From NCBI GenBank assembly GCA_035310125.1, contig DATGEP010000159.1, forward strand, positions 1 to 34,427: DNA of 34,427 nucleotides, given 5' to 3'. This document shows positions 28,976 through 34,427 of this stretch, in pieces. The translations under genes and the position numbers were made by a program. The DNA comes from DATGEP01 sp035310125. GTDB lineage: Bacteria; Chloroflexota; Ktedonobacteria; Ktedonobacterales; JADMIN01. The notes beneath the pieces are model-generated. The model ran no database searches, had not been told where the DNA came from, and saw only the letters and a list, made by a program, of their open reading frames with translations. Every line of letters starts with the position of its first letter. Position 1 is the first letter of the stretch.

Positions 28976-30402
28976 CATGCGTCTCCATTCTGACGCTGGC
29001 GTTCTCTTTGTCGCCACCACTCGCGAAACGTCTGTGCTGGCATGGGCGCCAGATCACGCGCCTGCGTCCATCCCGCCAGCATGCCCGGCAAATGATTGAT
29101 CACGCCGCCATGCACAAAGGGCCGCTGCCCGCGACGTCCCAGGTGCTGTGCGCGCTCGTAGCGCTTTGGGCTGGCGAAAATGGTGGCGAGCTGCCGCATC
29201 ACGACCGCTTCGGGGTTCAGCGGTCCGGCATGTTGCGTCACCTCACCACGCAGGTGCAGCAGCACCTCAGGAATGTTGATTTGCACCGGGCAGACCTCGT
29301 AGCATGCGCCGCAGAGACTGGAAGCGTAGGGGAGTGTCTTTGCGCGGTCCAGCCCCAGTAGCTGCGGCGTCAGGATCGCACCGATCGGGCCTGGGTACAC
29401 CGAGCCGTACGCATGGCCACCCGTGCGCGCGTAGACCGGGCAGATATTGAGGCAGGCGCTACAGCGGATACAGTGCAGCGTCTGCCGCCCCACCTCGTCG
29501 GCGAGCACCTGCGTGCGTCCGTTGTCGAGCAAGACGAGGTGAAACATCTGCGGTCCGTCGCCTGGTGTTATACCCGTCCATAGGCTGGTGTAGGGGTTCA
29601 TCCGCTCACCTGTGGAGCTGCGCGGCAGGAGCTGGAAGAAGACCTCGAAATCCTGGAATGTCGGGATGAGCTTCTCGATCCCCATCACGGTGATGAGCGT
29701 ACGCGGCAGCGTCAGGCACATGCGCCCGTTCCCCTCGCTCTCGAACACCGCCACCGTTCCGGTCTCCGCGACGGCGAAATTCGCCCCGCTGATTGCCACC
29801 TCGGCAGCCAGGAACTGCTCGCGCAGATAGCGCCGGGCCGCCGCCGCCAGCTCCTTTGGCTCGTCGCTGAGATCCTGGTCGCGAGCGATGGTGCGGCGGA
29901 AGAGGTCACGGATCTCGCTGCGGTTCTTGTGAATCGCTGGAACGAGAATGTGGGAGGATGACTCGCCGGCAAGCTGAATGATCAGCTCAGCCAGGTCGGT
30001 CTCGATGGCGGTGATGCCAGCCCGTCGCAACGCGGCGTTCAGGCCGATCTCATCGGTGGTCAGCGATTTGACCTTGACCACGCGCTCCGCCCCTGTCACT
30101 CGCACCAGCTCGGCGATGATGGCATTGGCCTCGGAGGCATCGCGTGCCCAGTGGACCATCCCGCCCGCACGGGAGACGGACTCCTCCACCTGGAGCAGAT
30201 AGCGGTCCAGATGGCGCATAACATCGGCCTTGATCGCCGCACCCGCTGCCCGCAGCGCCTCCCAGTCGGGCAGCTCGCTGACAACCTGCGCGCGCTTGGC
30301 GCGGATCGTCGTCGTGGCCTTGCCCAGGTTGCGACGCAGCTGCGGGTTGGCCAGCGCTATCTTCGCGGCAGCTGGGAAGGCGGGCAATGGACGACCAGCC
30401 AT
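28975..30402 (-). CDS. lutB: Lactate utilization iron-sulfur protein LutB
   Basis: A 475-residue subunit of the lactate-oxidising LutABC complex. An N-terminal LUD domain (about 60-300) contains GANFAVAETGTVAVFESEGN and SLTTDEIGLN. Two 4Fe-4S motifs follow: C311, C314, C317, C321 (CIRCSACLNICP), and C364, C367, C371 (CGACYEVCP). The C-terminal domain has LNPEAVVMRQLATIF and a basic end. Length fits the family. GAGGAGGG within the end of lutA provides its ribosome site, 3 bp separate lutA and lutB, and its stop overlaps lutC, so translation is coupled across the three genes. Confidence 0.95.
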   Translation of the reverse strand: MAGRPLPAFPAAAKIALANPQLRRNLGKATTTIRAKRAQVVSELPDWEALRAAGAAIKADVMRHLDRYLLQVEESVSRAGGMVHWARDASEANAIIAELVRVTGAERVVKVKSLTTDEIGLNAALRRAGITAIETDLAELIIQLAGESSSHILVPAIHKNRSEIRDLFRRTIARDQDLSDEPKELAAAARRYLREQFLAAEVAISGANFAVAETGTVAVFESEGNGRMCLTLPRTLITVMGIEKLIPTFQDFEVFFQLLPRSSTGERMNPYTSLWTGITPGDGPQMFHLVLLDNGRTQVLADEVGRQTLHCIRCSACLNICPVYARTGGHAYGSVYPGPIGAILTPQLLGLDRAKTLPYASSLCGACYEVCPVQINIPEVLLHLRGEVTQHAGPLNPEAVVMRQLATIFASPKRYERAQHLGRRGQRPFVHGGVINHLPGMLAGWTQARDLAPMPAQTFREWWRQRERQRQNGDA

Positions 30403-30405
30403 GAT

Positions 30406-31140
30406 CTATCCCTCCTCAGTGCTAGCCAGAATCTCCGCCAGATGGGCTGTGCGAACGCCCGCGCGCAGGCGGTGCAGCCCGCCGCCGATGTGCATGAGGC
30501 AGGAGGTATCCGCGGCGCAAAGCACTTCGGCGCCGGTATCCAGCACACAGCGCATCTTATCACTGAGCATCGCCACAGACGTATCAGCGTTCTTCACGGC
30601 GAAGGTGCCGCCGAAGCCGCAGCACTCTTGCACATTCGGCAGCTCCACCAAATCAATGCCCTTCACCGCTCGCAGCAACCGCATCGGGATATCGCCGACC
30701 TGGAGCACGCGCAGGCTATGGCAGGTGGCATGGTAGGTCACTCGGTGCGGGAAATAGGCTCCGACATCCACGACACCGGTGCGTTTGACCAGGAACTCAC
30801 CCAGCTCGTCAACGCGCGGGACGAGATCCCGCACCGCCGCGACCAGCCGCTCGTCGCCACTGAGGGCCGCCGCCTTTGGATAGAGTTCGCGCACCATGCC
30901 AACGCACGAGGCTGACGGCGCGACGATGACCTCGGCATCGCCGAAGACCTCGACAAAGTGCCGGACCAAGGGAATGGCCTCACGCTGGTAGCCAGTGTTG
31001 TAGTGCATCTGTCCGCAGCAGGTTTGCGCCTCCGGAAACTCGACGGTGTGGCCGAGCCGTTCCAACAGGCGCGTTGTGGCGATTCCCACCTGGGGAAACA
31101 ATGTGTCGTTGAAGCACGTCACAAAGAGAGCAGCTCGCAT
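30406..31140 (-). CDS. lutA: Lactate utilization protein LutA (CCG domains)
   Basis: A 244-residue protein with two cysteine-rich CCG domains of the kind found in GlpC and HdrB. The first motif is TCCGQ (C41, C42) with Cys79 between; the second is ECCGFGG (C173, C174) preceded by THATC-like YHATCHS. In LutABC it carries electrons in L-lactate oxidation. It is the first gene of the operon. A -10-like TACAAT lies about 48 bp before the ATG on this strand (31188-31193). No LutR regulator or LutP lactate permease is in the window, so transport and control must be elsewhere. Confidence 0.94.
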   Translation of the reverse strand: MRAALFVTCFNDTLFPQVGIATTRLLERLGHTVEFPEAQTCCGQMHYNTGYQREAIPLVRHFVEVFGDAEVIVAPSASCVGMVRELYPKAAALSGDERLVAAVRDLVPRVDELGEFLVKRTGVVDVGAYFPHRVTYHATCHSLRVLQVGDIPMRLLRAVKGIDLVELPNVQECCGFGGTFAVKNADTSVAMLSDKMRCVLDTGAEVLCAADTSCLMHIGGGLHRLRAGVRTAHLAEILASTEEG

Positions 31141-31239
31141 TGGTCCTCTTTCCCAGGCTGCGCGCTAGTGCGCCCGCGTCCAATTACATTGTAGACGAAC
31201 CGCATCACGCACGCGAAGTTTGGCAAGTGACGCGATATC

Positions 31240-31632
31240 GGTTTTGGCAAGGAAACGCACAAGTATCTCACCCGCTACCTCAGCCTCCGTCGGCCGGAGC
31301 CGGCGGCTGAAGGTGACCGCCACCTGTTCCTCTCATTCGACGGCTATCCGCTACAGGAGATGACGGTACAGAAGATCTGCCAGCGCCTTTCCAAGCGCAT
31401 CGGTGTCCACATCCACTGCCACCGCTTTCGCCATACGTTTGCTGTGAACATGCTCCGCGCGGGGACCGATCTGCGGACGCTCCAGCGCTTGATGGGCCAT
31501 AGCGATATCCGTACTCTGGAGCGTTACCTGAACTTGGCCAGCGACGATGCCATCCGTATGCATCAGTCGAAGACGCGGCACATCCATGCATGCACATCAG
31601 ATCGCTACGTGCTCATGGACGGTTTCCCTTGA
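31240..31632 (+). pseudogene. Tyrosine recombinase (phage integrase family) C-terminal fragment
   Basis: The frame from 31240 reads GFGKETHKYLTRYLSLRRPE, later HLFLSFDGYPL, then the catalytic HRFRHTFAVNMLRAGTD (His-x-x-Arg) and LMGHSDIRTLERYLNLA (His and the nucleophile Tyr). The N-terminal arm-binding part and the first catalytic Arg are missing, and a stop codon stands just before the fragment. It is about 130 residues of an original 300 or so. It lies between the lut operon and the serine hydrolases. No tRNA or attachment site is seen next to it. Confidence 0.82.
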
Positions 31633-31773
31633 GCTCATCCCGTCCGCAGCGCAGGCACAGTTGCCGGGCACCCCACCACAAACGACACACGGCTGTATGT
31701 CAAAATAGCTCGCTTGCACCCGCTCTACCAATGGACGCGTCTACGCCCCTTTGGTGGGCCCACTGCGTTGTGG

Positions 31774-33027
31774 CTAAGCAGCGCCCGCGATCGCAGCCGC
31801 GCTCGTCCGTCGTCGTTTGAGCGCTCGATGGAATGCCGTCCGGATCGCCACTTCGCGCGGATCCGCTCCCGGGATCCCCATCTGGTTCGTGACATAGGCG
31901 TAGCCGGCTCTAACCTCGGGATCGGCATAGGCGAACGTGCCACCCCAACCGGGCATGCCGAACGCGCTCGGGCTGCCGAAGTCCAACCCGTGCCCACCAT
32001 GTTCGCCGGGACCACTACTCGGCTTGGCAAAGCCCAGCGAGAGCTGCCAGTCGAGCTTCAAGCATTCGTCGAAAAATCCACGGGCGGGGGGCCGTGCTGG
32101 CGCCATGAGCGCGTGCAGGGTTTCCTGGCGGAGGCCGAGCTCACGTCCGCCCGTGGCAAAGACACCGTATGCACGAGCCAGTGCGCGGGCCGTCCCGACA
32201 CCACCCCCTGCCGGGACCTCCAAATTGCGGGCGTACACGCAGGAGTGGTCGAGGGACACACTCGTCGGCGGATTCCGGTCTGACCGGCGTAAGGGTGAAT
32301 ATGGATTCAGGAACGCTAAGGCAAGACGCAGCGGGATGCGATTGAGATGTCGGAAGGCTAGGAGTGGGTTCGCCTCTTCTATCGAAGCCAGCCGTGCGTT
32401 GGGGATGTCGTTTGGTAGCCGGATGTAGAAGTCGAGGCCGAGCGGGGAGGCGATCTCATCCTGAAAGAACTGGCCGAGGCTGCGGTGCAACGGATCAACG
32501 CGCCGTATCAGCTCGCTTTCGTAGAAGCCAAGGCAGAGCATGCTGTATGCCTGGCGCTCGCCTGGTGCCCATGCTGGCTTCTGCTGAGCAAGGATGACTG
32601 CCAGACGGTCGAGATTCGCAAGCACCGTCTTGTCAACCGGCGCGTCGAGAGCAAACAAGCCGGCCTGATGAGAGAGGAGCTGCCGAACCGTAATGGTCTC
32701 TTTACCGTGTTGCGCGAACTCTGGCCAGTACATGGACACGCGCTCGTCGTAATTCAGGAGTCCGCGCGAGGCGGCGAGCGCAACCGCTAGGCCGCTCATG
32801 CCTTTGGATGCGGACCACACGATCACCATCGTGCCCCGCTCCCATGGCTCGCCCGTTTTGAGGTTTCGAACGCCGCCCCAGAGGTCAACGACTTCGGTCC
32901 CGTCCACGTACATCGTGCACGCCGCTCCGAGTTCGTTGCGGCTGATGAAGTTCTCTGCAAACGCGTCCGCGACGCCCTCGAATCCCGGCTCAGCGTGGCC
33001 CGAGATAGTAACATGTTTGCCTTCCAT
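31774..33027 (-). CDS. Serine hydrolase of the class C beta-lactamase fold (EstB-like)
   Basis: A 417-residue protein. The catalytic SxxK is S72-A-S-K75 in VIVWSASKGMSGLAVA. The second motif Tyr is in ERQAYSMLCLGFYESELIRR. GLRQE and GWGGTFAY (where KTG/HGG-type strands occur) follow. Such proteins (esterase EstB, LACTB, many uncharacterised) hydrolyse esters or peptides, not usually beta-lactams. There is no signal peptide, so it is cytoplasmic. GGAGG stands 6 nt before the ATG at 33027. It lies on the same strand as, and 97 bp downstream of, another member of the same superfamily. Confidence 0.9.
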   Translation of the reverse strand: MEGKHVTISGHAEPGFEGVADAFAENFISRNELGAACTMYVDGTEVVDLWGGVRNLKTGEPWERGTMVIVWSASKGMSGLAVALAASRGLLNYDERVSMYWPEFAQHGKETITVRQLLSHQAGLFALDAPVDKTVLANLDRLAVILAQQKPAWAPGERQAYSMLCLGFYESELIRRVDPLHRSLGQFFQDEIASPLGLDFYIRLPNDIPNARLASIEEANPLLAFRHLNRIPLRLALAFLNPYSPLRRSDRNPPTSVSLDHSCVYARNLEVPAGGGVGTARALARAYGVFATGGRELGLRQETLHALMAPARPPARGFFDECLKLDWQLSLGFAKPSSGPGEHGGHGLDFGSPSAFGMPGWGGTFAYADPEVRAGYAYVTNQMGIPGADPREVAIRTAFHRALKRRRTSAAAIAGAA

Positions 33028-33094
33028 ACGTAGCCTCCATCTCTCGTGATGGGCTGTCATATCGCTTCGAGCGAATCCCCGGCGCGCATGCGTC

Positions 33095-33123
33095 AGAGTC
33101 AGTGGTCGTGACGATCGTGACGA
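33095..33123. repeat. Short direct repeat between the two serine hydrolase genes
   Basis: CGTGACGAT occurs twice in tandem, overlapping a palindrome GATCG-TGA-CGATC. It lies between the upstream stop and the next gene's ribosome site. It may be an operator, but at this size chance is possible. Confidence 0.35.
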
Positions 33124-34427
33124 TCACCCTACCGTCTCAGTGTGCGGCCGACTTCGCGACTGCCGAACGGCCTTTACTGTACCCGCCACAGCAAGCGCAC
33201 CCAGCGCGCCGGTGATCCATGGCCGTTGGTGCTTCGGCGCCTGCTGCTTGTAAAGCGACACCGGTTGCGATCCGAGATCGGTGTGGACAACCGTCGTACG
33301 ACCCCCCGCTTCGTGGCGGAAAACGAGGCGGACCGTCGCCATCCCAAACTTCGCAAGGTCGAGTCGGAACACATAGGGATCCTCGTCGTCATCGGGGCGG
33401 AGCGGAAGGCCCGAGTAGAGCGCGGGGATGGGCATGGGAGAGAGCACCCGAAGCATGAGCTGGCCGGCATGGACGAAAATCTGGACACCGCCGCCCAACA
33501 TCAGGCGCCCACGAAGGTCGGAGACGCGCGGGGGAAACCGATATCGGCCGCAGAGCTCACCCCAGAATTCGGGACGCTGTGGGACGTCACCGCGCACATC
33601 CTCATCCGGGACGCCGAGCAGGTGGTGCAGCAATCGCCCGAGCGCGGACGGCAGCCATGTCATCGCTCCACTCGCCCCATTCGTGAAAGCGATGAGGCCG
33701 AGGCCGTCTTCGGGCGCCACCGCGAGCTGTGAGTTGAACCCTGGTAGTATCCCCTCATGCGACACGATAAGATGGTCGCCAGCGTCGTGGCGAAAGAAAG
33801 CGAGGCCCATGCTCGTCAGGCGTGGATCGGGCTGGTAGTGGGGCGAGAACATGGTCGCGAGCGTCTCTGGCTGAAGCACTCGACCGTACTCGTTCGCCCC
33901 GCCGCCGAGCAGGGTCGCGACGTAGCGTGCCATGTCGCGAGTCGAGGAGTAGATACCACCGCCGCCGCCGCCGACCCAGTCGCGATCGGCAATGGTCCTT
34001 GCACCGCTGGGGCCGAGGGCGTACCCTGTCGCAAGATGTCTCTTCACCCGCTCGGATCGGACGAGGTCGGTGTCGGCCATGCCCAGCGGCTCGAAGATAT
34101 GCTCGCGGAAGTAGCGTTCGAGCGGCATGCCGCTCACGTCCTCGACGAGCTGGCCGAGCGTGGCAAACCCGTGATTGGAGTATGCGAAGGCGGTGCCTGG
34201 CTCGACCACTACCCGGAGACCACCGCGGTAGTACTCCGCGAGCGACGGCAGCGGCTCTCCGACCTTCACGCTGCCAATGGCGGGACGCTCTCCAAATGGG
34301 CCCCAGCCGGGATGGAGCAGATCGGCACAGTACACCACCTCGGGGATACCGGAAGTGTGCGTGAGCAGATGGCGTACGGTCGCCGGGCAGAAGCTCGCTC
34401 TGGTAGGAATCAACTTGTAGGCGCGCA
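33124..34427 (-). CDS. Serine hydrolase of the class C beta-lactamase fold, N-terminus outside the window
   Basis: The frame is open to the right edge; about 434 codons are visible. RHLLTHTSGIPEV (the conserved helix after SxxK), GTAFAYSNHGFATLGQLVE (Tyr-x-Asn motif), GGGGGGIYSSTRDMARYV and VSHEGILPGFNS (the HxG-like strand) define the beta-lactamase-related fold; the SxxK serine lies beyond the edge. The C-terminal 170 residues form an extra beta-rich domain (FWGELCGRYRFPP, LMLGGGVQIFVHAGQLMLRV) that is common in such esterases. A hydrophobic stretch (WITGALGALAVAGTV) near the end may anchor it. Substrate is unknown. Confidence 0.88.
   Translation of the reverse strand, partial: RAYKLIPTRASFCPATVRHLLTHTSGIPEVVYCADLLHPGWGPFGERPAIGSVKVGEPLPSLAEYYRGGLRVVVEPGTAFAYSNHGFATLGQLVEDVSGMPLERYFREHIFEPLGMADTDLVRSERVKRHLATGYALGPSGARTIADRDWVGGGGGGIYSSTRDMARYVATLLGGGANEYGRVLQPETLATMFSPHYQPDPRLTSMGLAFFRHDAGDHLIVSHEGILPGFNSQLAVAPEDGLGLIAFTNGASGAMTWLPSALGRLLHHLLGVPDEDVRGDVPQRPEFWGELCGRYRFPPRVSDLRGRLMLGGGVQIFVHAGQLMLRVLSPMPIPALYSGLPLRPDDDEDPYVFRLDLAKFGMATVRLVFRHEAGGRTTVVHTDLGSQPVSLYKQQAPKHQRPWITGALGALAVAGTVKAVRQSRSRPHTETVG

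Noticed and set aside
31141..31239. tRNA gene as integrase attachment site
   Set aside because: No cloverleaf or TTCGAATC-type T-loop could be found near the integrase fragment.

Overview
The window is GC-rich (about 60-65 % by eye), densely coding bacterial chromosome. I infer a member of the Chloroflexota, possibly Ktedonobacteria-like. The reasons are the mix of a low-GC-Gram-positive-style T-box leader, an archaeal-type aspartyl-tRNA synthetase, lipoproteins with classical lipoboxes, a secreted WAVG-repeat propeller and several polytopic membrane proteins with no recognised family. No 16S rRNA or tRNA is present, so this placement is an inference. Both ends of the window cut through genes.

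Layout: 1-718, two overlapping DUF3147-type membrane genes on the minus strand. 1069-2379, a divergent murA whose catalytic Cys is replaced by Asp. 2877-6188, a tandem pair of about 540-residue, roughly ten-helix membrane paralogues, followed by a nearly abutting SRPBCC gene. 6807-8794, a minus-strand double-GNAT acetyltransferase, a class I glutamine-amidotransferase-like hydrolase and a possible small membrane protein. 8943-12232, a membrane-anchored alpha/beta-hydrolase-fold protein that has lost its catalytic triad, with a hairpin-rich leader, and a secreted seven-repeat propeller. 12453-16390, plus-strand envelope genes: PAP2 phosphatase, lipoprotein, membrane protein and a two-helix ion channel.

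The accessory segment is 16.5-20.3 kb. A leucine-rich-repeat protein, a complete TnpB element with hairpin ends but no TnpA, a frameshifted DUF4274 gene and an IS630 transposase fragment lie between two direct copies of an 83-bp repeat. It is followed by a membrane protein and a lipoprotein whose stop codons interlock. At 22260-23801 an AlkX/YcaQ-type DNA glycosylase gene carries five in-frame copies of a 22-bp repeat, four of them at an exact 42-bp period, with a REP-like palindrome in one spacer. This array inside a gene is the strangest object in the window.

From 23.8 kb the content is mostly housekeeping: a small membrane protein behind a near-consensus promoter; a T-box riboswitch upstream of an apparently non-discriminating aspartyl-tRNA synthetase (aspS); convergent tyrS; a DUF1269 protein; the lactate-oxidation operon lutABC on the minus strand; an integrase fragment; and two serine hydrolases of the class C beta-lactamase fold, the second running off the right edge.

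Functional links I can support are the translationally coupled lutA-lutB-lutC, the coupled DUF3147 pair, the T-box linking aspS to tRNA charging, and the gene duplication behind the tandem membrane proteins. Other neighbours look independent.
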